Shown here: positions 6,267 through 13,144 of the stretch, piece by piece | How positions within the stretch are numbered: the stretch's first letter is position 1 | Layout: the number at the start of each line of letters is the position of its first letter | From: Pseudomonadota bacterium | GTDB taxonomy: Bacteria > Pseudomonadota > Alphaproteobacteria > Rhizobiales > Rhizobiaceae | Reading direction: 5' to 3' | NCBI GenBank assembly: GCA_023444445.1 | Contig: JAEXMK010000074.1 | Span: forward strand, 1-13,144 | DNA length: 13,144 bases | Notes under the pieces: generated by a model | Databases searched by the model: none | What the model saw: only the letters and a program-made list of their open reading frames with translations | Told to the model about the DNA's origin: nothing | Translations under genes and position numbers: made by a program

Positions 6267-7673
6267 TCACATGTGGATAGGCTTGAAGAACGTCGCGAGC
6301 GCTGCTTCCTTCACCGCTTCCGACATGGTCGGATGCGCATGGCAGGTGCGGCCGAGATCTTCCGAAGAACCGCCGAATTCCATCAGCACGGTAATTTCGT
6401 GGATCATTTCGCCGGCACCAAAACCGACGATATGACCACCGAGAACCCGGTCGGTTTCCTTGTCGGCAAGGATTTTCACGAAACCATCCGTCACCTGCAT
6501 GGCGCGCGCGCGGCCATTGGCGGTGAAGGGGAACTTTCCGACCTTATAGGCGATGCCAGCGGCCTTAAGTTCTTCTTCGGTCTTGCCGACGGAAGCCACT
6601 TCCGGCTGCGTATAAACGACGGCCGGAATCACATCGTAATTGACGTGGCCATGCTGGCCAGCGAGGATTTCTGCAAGCGCAACGCCTTCATCTTCCGCCT
6701 TGTGCGCCAGCATCGGGCCCTTCACCACGTCACCGATGGCGTAGATGCCGTCTACATTGGTCTTGAAGTGGCCGTCGATTTCAACACGACCGCGGCTGTC
6801 GAGAACGACGCCAGCTTCCGCAAGGCCGAGGCCTTCGGTGTAGGGCTTGCGGCCGGTGGAGATGAGTACGACGTTCGCTTCCAGCGTCTCGGCAGCGCCG
6901 CCCTTGACCGGCTCAAACACCACCTTCGCGCCAGCGGCGGTCTTTTCAACACCCGTCACCTTGGCGCCGAGCTTGAAATCGAGGCCCTGCTTGGCGAGCA
7001 GACGCTGCGCCTGCTTGGAAACTTCACCATCCATGCCGCCGAGAATGTTGTCGAGATATTCGACAACGGTCACCTTGGCGCCAAGACGCGACCAGACCGA
7101 ACCAAGTTCGAGGCCGATCACACCGCCGCCGACGACGATCAGCTTTTCCGGAACCTTGGAGAGAGCGATCGCACCGGTAGACGACACGATGACGCTCTCA
7201 TCGAGATCAACCTGAACGCCCGGAATGCCGGCAACGTCAGAACCCGTGGCGATGACGATGTTCTTCGCTTCGATTTCCTGTGTCTCGCCCTTCTCGTTGG
7301 TGACGGAAACCTTGCCGGCGGAAACAACCTTGCCGGTACCCTGGAAAGCATCGATCTTGTTCTTCTTGAACAGGAAGGCAACGCCATCGACATTGGCCTT
7401 CACCACGCCGTCCTTGTGGCCCATCATTTTTTCAAGATTAAGCTTAGGCGCAGCAACTTCGATACCGAGCGAATCGACGCCGTGGGCGACATGCGCGAAG
7501 GTTTCGGAAGCATGCAGCAGCGCCTTGGAGGGAATGCAGCCGACATTGAGGCAGGTGCCGCCATAGGTCGCGCGCTTTTCGATGACAGCGACCTTCAGGC
7601 CGAGCTGTGCCGCCTTGACCGCGCAAACATAACCGCCGGGGCCGGTGCCGATTACAACTACATCATATGCCAT
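6267..7673 (-). CDS. lpdA: Dihydrolipoyl dehydrogenase (E3)
   Basis: 468 residues, standard length. This flavoenzyme reoxidises the dihydrolipoyl groups of SucB, passing electrons through FAD to NAD+. Visible: FAD-binding GTGPGG at 9-14; the redox disulfide pair Cys41 and Cys46 (GGTCLNVGCIPSK); the NAD-binding glycine motif 'VVGGGVIGLELGS' in the middle; 'GDVVKGPMLAHKA' of the second FAD contact; and the C-terminal active-site pair His447 and Glu452 (HAHPTMSE). Start ATG 7673 has AGGA eight bases upstream. Location downstream of sucA-sucB marks it as the E3 of 2-oxoglutarate dehydrogenase, although such enzymes can also serve pyruvate dehydrogenase. The stop codon lies within a small inverted repeat (CTATC 6264-6268, GATAG 6276-6280). 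Confidence 0.97.
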   Translation of the reverse strand: MAYDVVVIGTGPGGYVCAVKAAQLGLKVAVIEKRATYGGTCLNVGCIPSKALLHASETFAHVAHGVDSLGIEVAAPKLNLEKMMGHKDGVVKANVDGVAFLFKKNKIDAFQGTGKVVSAGKVSVTNEKGETQEIEAKNIVIATGSDVAGIPGVQVDLDESVIVSSTGAIALSKVPEKLIVVGGGVIGLELGSVWSRLGAKVTVVEYLDNILGGMDGEVSKQAQRLLAKQGLDFKLGAKVTGVEKTAAGAKVVFEPVKGGAAETLEANVVLISTGRKPYTEGLGLAEAGVVLDSRGRVEIDGHFKTNVDGIYAIGDVVKGPMLAHKAEDEGVALAEILAGQHGHVNYDVIPAVVYTQPEVASVGKTEEELKAAGIAYKVGKFPFTANGRARAMQVTDGFVKILADKETDRVLGGHIVGFGAGEMIHEITVLMEFGGSSEDLGRTCHAHPTMSEAVKEAALATFFKPIHM

Positions 7674-7694
7674 GTTCTGGTTCCTGCTTTATAG

Positions 7695-7718
7695 GGGCAA
7701 GATATCGGATCATTGCCC
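7695..7718 (-). other. Stem-loop in the LysE-lpdA spacer
   Basis: GGGCAA (7695-7700) and TTGCCC (7713-7718) form a 6-base-pair stem, extended inward by GAT/ATC with one bulged base. The 66-base spacer also holds a -10-like CTATAAAG just before the lpdA ribosome binding site, without a matching -35. No U run follows, so the hairpin may be a processing or stability element. Confidence 0.35.
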
Positions 7719-7739
7719 AGCTTCCATTTGACCTGAAAC

Positions 7740-8384
7740 TCAGGCCGCTTTTTCCGTTGCGAGTTTTATACCGAGGGCGATGAAGACCACGCCGCTGGTG
7801 CGGTCGATCCATTGGCTGGCGCGTTGAAACGCGGCGCGCATGCGCGGCGTCGTCATAAACAGGCTGACGCCGACGAACCACAGGATAAGGCAGCTTGCCA
7901 TGACGAGCCCGTATCCGAACTTGATGCCAACAGGCGTATGCGCGTGAACCACCGTCGAAAAGATCGACAGGAAGAAAAACACCGGCTTGGGATTGAGCGC
8001 ATTGGCGGCGAAACCGAGCGTGAAAGCCTTAAGCGCTGTCTGGCTGCTTTTTGTCTGAACGCCCTTAGCTTCAGCGGCGGGCAATTCGGTCTTGCCGGCG
8101 CGCAGTGCTTTGATGCCGATGTAAATCAGATAGGCAGCGCCCAGCCATTTGACGATGTTGAAGAGATAGATCGACTGGGAAATGATGAGGCCAAGTCCGA
8201 GGATCGTATAGGTGACGTGGAACATCAGCGATGTTCCGACGCCGAAGCTGGTGATGATGGCCTGCTTGCGTCCGTGTACCATCGCCTGGCGCATGACCAT
8301 CGCCAGATCTGCGCCCGGCGATACGATTGCAAAAGCGAAGATCGCCATCAGGGATGCAAGTTCGACAATATATTGATGCATCAC
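7740..8384 (-). CDS. LysE/RhtB family amino-acid exporter
   Basis: 214 residues with about six hydrophobic segments, the usual size of LysE/RhtB translocators, which export amino acids or related small metabolites across the inner membrane. The family signature sits near the N terminus: 'FAIVSPGADLAMVMRQAMVHGRKQAI', followed by 'GVGTSLMFHVTYTILGLG', 'WLGAAYLIYIGIKALR' and 'GFAANALNPKPVFFFLSIF'. The hydrophilic stretch at about 95-112 is the typical central loop. Two adjacent starts, GTG 8384 and ATG 8381, share a GAAGG upstream; either gives essentially the same protein. It begins nine bases after the MAPEG stop and ends 66 bases before lpdA, so it is likely cotranscribed with both. The substrate cannot be read from sequence. 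Confidence 0.88.
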   Translation of the reverse strand: MMHQYIVELASLMAIFAFAIVSPGADLAMVMRQAMVHGRKQAIITSFGVGTSLMFHVTYTILGLGLIISQSIYLFNIVKWLGAAYLIYIGIKALRAGKTELPAAEAKGVQTKSSQTALKAFTLGFAANALNPKPVFFFLSIFSTVVHAHTPVGIKFGYGLVMASCLILWFVGVSLFMTTPRMRAAFQRASQWIDRTSGVVFIALGIKLATEKAA

Positions 8385-8393
8385 GAGCCGCCT

Positions 8394-8807
8394 TCAAAAC
8401 ATCAGCACGATAAACATGAGCGCCAGACCAAGCATTGAGCCCAGCCAGACGAACGAGCGGATATAGGGAACGCCCGTAAGATAAAGCGGGATATAGACAA
8501 CACGGCAGATCAGCCAGAGCCAGGCACCGATAAGCGCTAGCCCGGATGGGTCACCCGCCATGATAACGCCGAAGGCGAGTGCCACAAAAGCCGGATAGGT
8601 CTCCCGGAAATTCGCCGATGCGCGCGAAGCGCGACCGGAGAGCTTGCCCTGTGGCTTCTGCTCACCGTCCCTAGGACCGGCATTCCATTCGCGCCCCAGT
8701 TCTCTGGTCGCCGTCATCCCCTGTAACAGGACATGCACGACGAGAAGAAGAACGCTTAGACCGATAAGCGGTAAAAAAGGCGAAGCGGCAAGAAATGTCG
8801 GTTGCAC
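8394..8807 (-). CDS. MAPEG family membrane protein
   Basis: 137 residues with four hydrophobic segments: 'LPLIGLSVLLLVVHVLLQG', 'YPAFVALAFGVIMAG', 'LALIGAWLWLICRVVYIPLYL' and 'FVWLGSMLGLALMFIVLMF'. The first loop has 'REWNAGPRDGE' and the second helix begins after 'RASANFRETYPAF', both typical of bacterial MAPEG proteins (membrane-associated proteins in eicosanoid and glutathione metabolism). The bacterial members' activity is largely unassigned; glutathione transferase or peroxidase activity is known only for some. The start is GTG at 8807, supported by GGGAG seven bases upstream and no better ATG. The gene follows sucB by 70 bases, across a strong hairpin. The family is fairly sure; its job next to the dehydrogenase is unknown. 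Confidence 0.85.
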   Translation of the reverse strand: MQPTFLAASPFLPLIGLSVLLLVVHVLLQGMTATRELGREWNAGPRDGEQKPQGKLSGRASRASANFRETYPAFVALAFGVIMAGDPSGLALIGAWLWLICRVVYIPLYLTGVPYIRSFVWLGSMLGLALMFIVLMF

Positions 8808-8827
8808 GTCTGCTCTCCCAAGTGGTC

Positions 8828-8861
8828 TTTCAGCGGGGCTTCACTTGAAACCCCGCTGAAA
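8828..8861 (-). terminator. Strong 11-bp stem-loop between sucB and the MAPEG gene
   Basis: TTTCAGCGGGG (8828-8838) and CCCCGCTGAAA (8851-8861) are perfect complements around a 12-base loop that itself can pair TTC with GAA. It starts 16 bases after the sucB stop, and the MAPEG ribosome binding site follows within about 10 bases. There is no U run on either strand after the stem, so I read it as a 3' stabiliser, processing site or partial terminator that lowers expression of the downstream genes, not as a complete stop. Confidence 0.55.
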
Positions 8862-8877
8862 CGAAAAGCAAGACCGA

Positions 8878-10110
8878 TTAAAGATCGAGAACCAGACGTT
8901 CCGGATCTTCGAGGCTCTCCTTGACACGAACGAGGAAGGTCACGGCTTCCTTGCCGTCAACGATACGGTGATCGTAGGAGAGCGCGAGATACATCATCGG
9001 ACGGATGACGACCTGACCGCCGATGGCGACCGGACGCTCCTGGATCTTGTGCATGCCGAGAATACCCGACTGCGGCGCATTGAGGATCGGCGAAGACATC
9101 AGCGAACCATAGACACCACCATTGGTGATGGTGAAGGTGCCGCCCTGCATGTCGGCCATGCCGAGCGAACCGTCGCGCGCTGCCTTTGCAAGACGGCCGA
9201 GTTCCTTTTCGACGCCAGCGATGGAAAGCTGGTCGGCATCGCGGATGACGGGAACGACAAGACCCTTGTCCGTGCCAACAGCCATGCCGACGTGACAATA
9301 GTTCTTGTAGATGATGTCAGTGCCGTCGATTTCAGCGTTGACGGCAGGCAGCTCCTTCAGCGCGTGGGTGACGGCCTTGGTGAAGAAGCCCATGAAGCCG
9401 AGCTTGACGCCGTGCTTCTTCTCGAACACGTCCTTGTAACGGTTACGCAGGTCCATCACCGCGCTCATATCCACTTCATTGTAAGTGGTGAGCATGGCGG
9501 CGGTGTTCTGGGCATCCTTGAGGCGCTTGGCGATAGTCTGGCGCAGACGCGTCATCTTCACGCGCTCTTCGCGAACCTGATCCTGCTCGGCGGAAACGGG
9601 ACGGGGAGCCGCAGCAACCGGAGCCGGAGCGGCGGCTGGTGCCGAAACGCCCTTGGCGACAGCAGCAAGCACATCGCCCTTCAGCACCTGACCACGCTTG
9701 CCCGAACCATCGACCTGATCAGCAGACAGGTTGTTTTCCGCAAGCAGCTTGCCAGCGGCAGGTGCCGGCGGCATGGCGCTGGCGGCAGAAGCAGCGGGAG
9801 CCGGAGCGGCGGCCGCGGCAGCAGCCGGCTTTGCCGGTTCGGCAGCCGGTGCAGAGGTTGCAGCGCCGGCGGCACCTTCGGCGATCTGGCCGAGAAGCGC
9901 ATCGAGACCGACGGTTTCGCCGTTCTGCGCAACGATTTCGGTGAGAACGCCGGACGCGGGCGCCGGGACTTCGACGGTAACCTTGTCGGTTTCCAGTTCA
10001 ACGAGAGGTTCGTCGGCCTTGACGGTGTCGCCGACCTTCTTGAACCAGGTGCCGACGGTCGCTTCGCTGACGGATTCGCCGAGGGTTGGTACGCGGATTT
10101 CAGTGGCCAT
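8878..10110 (-). CDS. sucB: Dihydrolipoyllysine-residue succinyltransferase (E2 of 2-oxoglutarate dehydrogenase)
   Basis: 410 residues, normal for a one-lipoyl-domain SucB. It takes the succinyl group formed by SucA on its lipoyl arm and passes it to CoA, forming the core of the complex. Domain order: lipoyl domain 1-77 with the lipoylated Lys43 ([17 protein letters not shown]); a long Ala/Pro-rich flexible linker about 83-121; the E1/E3-binding domain about 122-152 ('[27 protein letters not shown]'); a second linker; and the catalytic domain about 180-410 with His381 and Asp385 ([12 protein letters not shown]). Start ATG 10110 has GGA nine bases upstream. It lies 53 bases after sucA on the same strand. 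The alternation of alanine and proline codons explains the GC-rich run at about 9740-9860. Confidence 0.97.
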   Translation of the reverse strand: MATEIRVPTLGESVSEATVGTWFKKVGDTVKADEPLVELETDKVTVEVPAPASGVLTEIVAQNGETVGLDALLGQIAEGAAGAATSAPAAEPAKPAAAAAAAPAPAASAASAMPPAPAAGKLLAENNLSADQVDGSGKRGQVLKGDVLAAVAKGVSAPAAAPAPVAAAPRPVSAEQDQVREERVKMTRLRQTIAKRLKDAQNTAAMLTTYNEVDMSAVMDLRNRYKDVFEKKHGVKLGFMGFFTKAVTHALKELPAVNAEIDGTDIIYKNYCHVGMAVGTDKGLVVPVIRDADQLSIAGVEKELGRLAKAARDGSLGMADMQGGTFTITNGGVYGSLMSSPILNAPQSGILGMHKIQERPVAIGGQVVIRPMMYLALSYDHRIVDGKEAVTFLVRVKESLEDPERLVLDL

Positions 10111-10153
10111 GATCTAGTTCCGTTATTCGGGTGTCTTTTATACGGGGCGATGC

Positions 10154-10173
10154 GGGAGAGTTCTCACTCTCCC
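10154..10173 (-). other. Stem-loop spanning the sucA stop codon
   Basis: GGGAGAG (10154-10160) and CTCTCCC (10167-10173) form a perfect 7-base-pair stem with a 6-base loop, and the sucA UGA stop (10164-10166) sits in that loop. No U run follows, so it is not a terminator. It could affect stop-codon use, ribosome release before sucB, or mRNA cleavage between the two genes. Confidence 0.45.
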
Positions 10174-13144
10174 AGCGCGTCTTCCAGGAACGCAGCGAGC
10201 TCCGCCAGATGCTTGGACATCAGGCCGGTGGCCGGAGAGGCGGCAGCCGGACGGCCCGTGTAACGGACCTTCTGGTACTTGGCGTCGATATGCGCCAGGA
10301 CCCATTCCAGGTAAGGATCGATGAACGACCACGCACCCATGTTCTTTGGCTCTTCCTGGCACCAGACCATCTCCGCATTGCGGAAACGCGAGAGCTCGTT
10401 GATGAGCGCCTTGGCCGGGAACGGATAGAGCTGTTCGACGCGCAGCAGGTAGATATCGTCGATACCGCGCTTTTCACGCTCTTCGAGCAGATCGTAATAG
10501 ACCTTGCCCGTGCACATGACGACGCGACGGATTTTCGAATCCTTCTGCAGCTTGATCGGGCCTTCCTTGATGACCTCGGCATCGTCCCACAGCAGACGGT
10601 GGAAGGAGGACTCGCCTGCAAGCTCGGCCAGCGAAGAGGTGGCGCGCTTGTGTCGCAGCAGCGACTTCGGCGTCATCAGGATCAGCGGCTTGCGGAAGTC
10701 GCGCTTCACCTGGCGGCGCAGGATGTGGAAGTAGTTTGCCGGCGTCGTGCAGTTGGCAACCTGCATGTTGTCTTCGGCGCACATCTGCAGCCAGCGCTCC
10801 AGACGGGCGGAAGAGTGTTCCGGACCCTGACCTTCGTAGCCATGCGGCAGAAGGCAGACGAGACCGGACATGCGCAGCCACTTGCGTTCACCCGAAGAGA
10901 TGAACTGGTCGAACACGACCTGTGCACCGTTGGCGAAGTCGCCGAACTGGGCTTCCCAGAGCGTCAGCGCATTCGGACGGGCCAGCGAGTAACCGTATTC
11001 GAAACCGAGAACGGCTTCTTCCGAAAGCATCGAATTGATGACTTCGTAACGGGCCTGTGTCGGCGCAAGGTTTGCCAGCGGGATGTAGCGTTCTTCGGTT
11101 TCCTGATCGTAGAGAACCGAGTGACGCTGAGAGAAGGTGCCGCGTTCGCAATCCTGACCGGAAAGGCGGATCTTGTGGCCGTCGACGACGAGCGAACCGA
11201 AAGCGAGCGCTTCCGCCATTGCCCAGTCGATGCCTTCACCCGTCTCGATCATTTGCGAGCGGTTTTCCATGAAACGCTGGATCGTGCGGTGAGCGCTGAA
11301 GCCTTCCGGGATGGTCGACAGTTTCTTGCCGATCTCCTTCAGCTGCTTCATCGGCACGCCGGTCTTGCCGCGACGCTGCTCATCGGCATTGTCGGCAGCA
11401 CGCAGACCCGACCACTGACCATCCAGCCAGTCGGCCTTGTTCGGCTTGTAGGACTGGCCCGCCTCGAATTCCTGCTCGAGATGAGCGCGCCAGTCGGCCT
11501 TCATCTTCTCGAATTCGCCTTCGCTCATCAGGCCTTCGGCGATCAGACGGTCGGCATAAATGCGTGCGACTGTCTTGTGGCCACGGATGACCTTGTACAT
11601 CTTCGGCTGCGTGAACGCCGGCTCATCGCCTTCGTTATGGCCGAAGCGGCGATAGCAGAACATGTCGATGACGACAGGCTTGTGGAACTTCATGCGGTAT
11701 TCAGTGGCAACCTTGGCTGCATAGGTCACAGCTTCCGGATCGTCACCGTTGACGTGGAAGATCGGCGCTTCGATCATCTTGGCAACGTCGGACGGATAGG
11801 GCGACGAACGCGAGAAGGCCGGGTTCGTCGTGAAGCCGATCTGGTTGTTGATGATGAAGTGCATCGTGCCGGCAACGCGGTGACCGCGCAGACCGGAAAG
11901 ACCGAGAATTTCAGCAACCACGCCCTGACCCGCAAAAGCGGCATCGCCATGCAGAAGCAGCGGCAGAACCTTGGCGCGCTCGGAAAGCGGAATGATATCG
12001 CCGTCCCACTGCTTGGCCAGCTGGTCCTGCTTTGCACGGGCTTTGCCCATGACGACAGGGTTGACGATTTCCAGGTGCGACGGGTTGGCCGTCAGCGACA
12101 GGTGAACCTTATTGCCATCGAATTCGCGGTCGGAGGAAGCGCCGAGGTGGTACTTCACGTCACCCGAACCTTCGACGTCGTCAGGCTTGAACGAGCCGCC
12201 CTTGAACTCGTGGAACACGGCGCGATGAGGCTTGCCCATGACGTTGGTCAGAACGTTCAGGCGGCCGCGGTGAGCCATGCCGAGAACGACTTCTTCGAGG
12301 CCTTCCTGGCCGCCGCGCTTGATGATCTGCTCCAGCGCCGGGATCAGCGATTCACCGCCATCGAGGCCGAAACGCTTGGTGCCCTTGAAGCGCACGTCGA
12401 GGAACTGCTCGTAACCTTCGGCCTCAACCAGCTTGGACAGAATGGCCTTCTTGCCTTCAGCTGTGAAGGCAACGCCCTTGTCCGGACCTTCGATGCGCTC
12501 CTGAATCCAGCCTTTTTCTTCCGGGCTGGACATGTGCATGAATTCGACGCCGATGGTGGAGCAGTAGGTGCGCTCCAGAATATCGATCATCTCGCGCACG
12601 GTCGCATATTCGAGGCCGAGCACGTTATCGATGAAAATCTTGCGGTCGTAATCGCTTTCCTCAAAGCCATAAGACTTCGGCGACAGCTCGTTATAATCCT
12701 CAACGGCAACCGCGATGCCGAGCGGATCGAGCTTGGCATGCAGATGGCCACGCATGCGGTAGGCGCGGATCATCATGATGGCGCGAACGCTGTCACGGGT
12801 CGCCTGCAGCACTTCCGCCGGGCTGACAGCCTTGCCAGTATCGGCACTCTTGGCTTCCGCCTTGGCCTGAACCTTCTTCTCGATGGCCTTTTCGACCGTG
12901 GCCCAGTTGCCATCAAGTGCGGAAACCAGGTCGCCATTTGCCGGGATAGGCCAGTTGGCGCGCTTCCAGGAGGCGCCCTTGGCCGCCTTCTTCACATCTT
13001 CCGGATTATCGGACAGTGCCTTGAAGAAGCTCTGCCACTCCGGCGACACGGAAGAGGGATCCTCTTCGTACCGGGCATAGAGCTGCTCGATATAGGCTGC
13101 ATTCGCGCCGTCCAGAAACGACGTGATCTGAAACTGCTCGTTCG
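10164..13144 (-). CDS. sucA: 2-oxoglutarate dehydrogenase E1 component (5' end beyond the window)
   Basis: 992 residues are visible. The thiamine-diphosphate enzyme decarboxylates 2-oxoglutarate and succinylates SucB, the entry step of the complex. The frame is open to the right edge (…NEQFQITSFLDGANAAYIEQLY), which matches the SucA N terminus about six residues in, so the ATG lies just outside; a GTG at 13049 is internal and not the start. Visible: the 'FLDGANAAYIEQLY' E2-binding segment; 'GMAHRGRLNVL' ; the cofactor site 'GDAAFAGQG' continuing to 'NNQIGF'; the transketolase pyrimidine domain with 'FEYGYSL' and 'FGDFANGAQV'; and 'QEEPKNMGAW' near the C terminus. Length is full for the family (about 995-1000). 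It is cotranscribed with sucB; sucD is the expected upstream neighbour (inference). Confidence 0.97.
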   Translation of the reverse strand, partial: NEQFQITSFLDGANAAYIEQLYARYEEDPSSVSPEWQSFFKALSDNPEDVKKAAKGASWKRANWPIPANGDLVSALDGNWATVEKAIEKKVQAKAEAKSADTGKAVSPAEVLQATRDSVRAIMMIRAYRMRGHLHAKLDPLGIAVAVEDYNELSPKSYGFEESDYDRKIFIDNVLGLEYATVREMIDILERTYCSTIGVEFMHMSSPEEKGWIQERIEGPDKGVAFTAEGKKAILSKLVEAEGYEQFLDVRFKGTKRFGLDGGESLIPALEQIIKRGGQEGLEEVVLGMAHRGRLNVLTNVMGKPHRAVFHEFKGGSFKPDDVEGSGDVKYHLGASSDREFDGNKVHLSLTANPSHLEIVNPVVMGKARAKQDQLAKQWDGDIIPLSERAKVLPLLLHGDAAFAGQGVVAEILGLSGLRGHRVAGTMHFIINNQIGFTTNPAFSRSSPYPSDVAKMIEAPIFHVNGDDPEAVTYAAKVATEYRMKFHKPVVIDMFCYRRFGHNEGDEPAFTQPKMYKVIRGHKTVARIYADRLIAEGLMSEGEFEKMKADWRAHLEQEFEAGQSYKPNKADWLDGQWSGLRAADNADEQRRGKTGVPMKQLKEIGKKLSTIPEGFSAHRTIQRFMENRSQMIETGEGIDWAMAEALAFGSLVVDGHKIRLSGQDCERGTFSQRHSVLYDQETEERYIPLANLAPTQARYEVINSMLSEEAVLGFEYGYSLARPNALTLWEAQFGDFANGAQVVFDQFISSGERKWLRMSGLVCLLPHGYEGQGPEHSSARLERWLQMCAEDNMQVANCTTPANYFHILRRQVKRDFRKPLILMTPKSLLRHKRATSSLAELAGESSFHRLLWDDAEVIKEGPIKLQKDSKIRRVVMCTGKVYYDLLEEREKRGIDDIYLLRVEQLYPFPAKALINELSRFRNAEMVWCQEEPKNMGAWSFIDPYLEWVLAHIDAKYQKVRYTGRPAAASPATGLMSKHLAELAAFLEDALGE

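Noticed and set aside
6130..6435. 101-codon plus-strand frame across the b561-lpdA spacer
   Set aside because: Covers two gene ends on the opposite strand, contains the lpdA hairpin, and has no family resemblance.
6273..7694. 473-codon plus-strand open frame opposite lpdA
   Set aside because: Antisense to a fully conserved lpdA; no ribosome binding site and no recognisable motif. The frame is open because of codon bias on the real strand.
9740..9860. GC-rich repetitive stretch as a possible DNA repeat
   Set aside because: Explained by alanine and proline codons of the SucB linker; no exact repeat unit seen.
8968..10263. 431-codon plus-strand open frame opposite sucB
   Set aside because: Antisense to sucB; low-complexity Gly/Arg/Ser-rich product mirrors the Ala/Pro linkers of SucB.
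13047..13049. GTG as the start of sucA
   Set aside because: The frame stays open to the window edge and the extra residues match the known SucA N terminus, so this GTG is an internal valine codon.

Overview
The window looks like ordinary core chromosome of a Rhizobiaceae alphaproteobacterium, most likely Agrobacterium or a close Rhizobium relative. This rests on the high-GC sequence, the recognisable protein sequences (SucA, SucB, Lpd, PriA, XerC) and the gene order. I base it on family knowledge, not on a database search. I see no mobile element, CRISPR array, RNA gene, toxin-antitoxin pair or phage gene.

Right half (about 6.2-13.1 kb, all minus strand): the 2-oxoglutarate dehydrogenase complex of the TCA cycle. 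sucA (E1) runs off the right edge with only about six residues missing. It is followed by sucB (E2), a MAPEG-family membrane protein, a LysE/RhtB-type exporter and lpdA (E3). sucA, sucB and lpdA together supply all three enzymes of the complex; the two small membrane-protein genes sit between E2 and E3. Stem-loops lie at the sucA stop codon, between sucB and the MAPEG gene, ahead of lpdA and after lpdA. In related rhizobia mdh-sucCD lies upstream of sucA, so those genes are expected beyond the right edge (inference).

Middle (about 4.0-6.2 kb): a minus-strand pair (cytochrome b561 family, then a DUF2867 protein) converges on a plus-strand TraB/GumN-family protein, with five bases between the stop codons.

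Left half (1-4.0 kb): xerC (plus) and priA (minus) are divergent genes of chromosome maintenance sharing a short spacer. Downstream of priA on the minus strand is a small four-helix membrane protein (DUF4345-like). The first 171 bases hold no gene and look like a leftward promoter region. In related rhizobia the ATP synthase operon atpHAGDC often follows here (inference).

The most interesting signals are regulatory. A near-perfect Pho box (CTGTCAT-N4-GTGTCAT) precedes the DUF4345-like gene at a distance that fits PhoB activation. A perfect palindrome made of two CtrA-type half sites (ATGGTTAACCAT), with a further TTAACCA copy, precedes the TraB/GumN gene, and a related TTAACCA site lies in the priA-xerC spacer. 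I do not see a previously undescribed multi-gene system.
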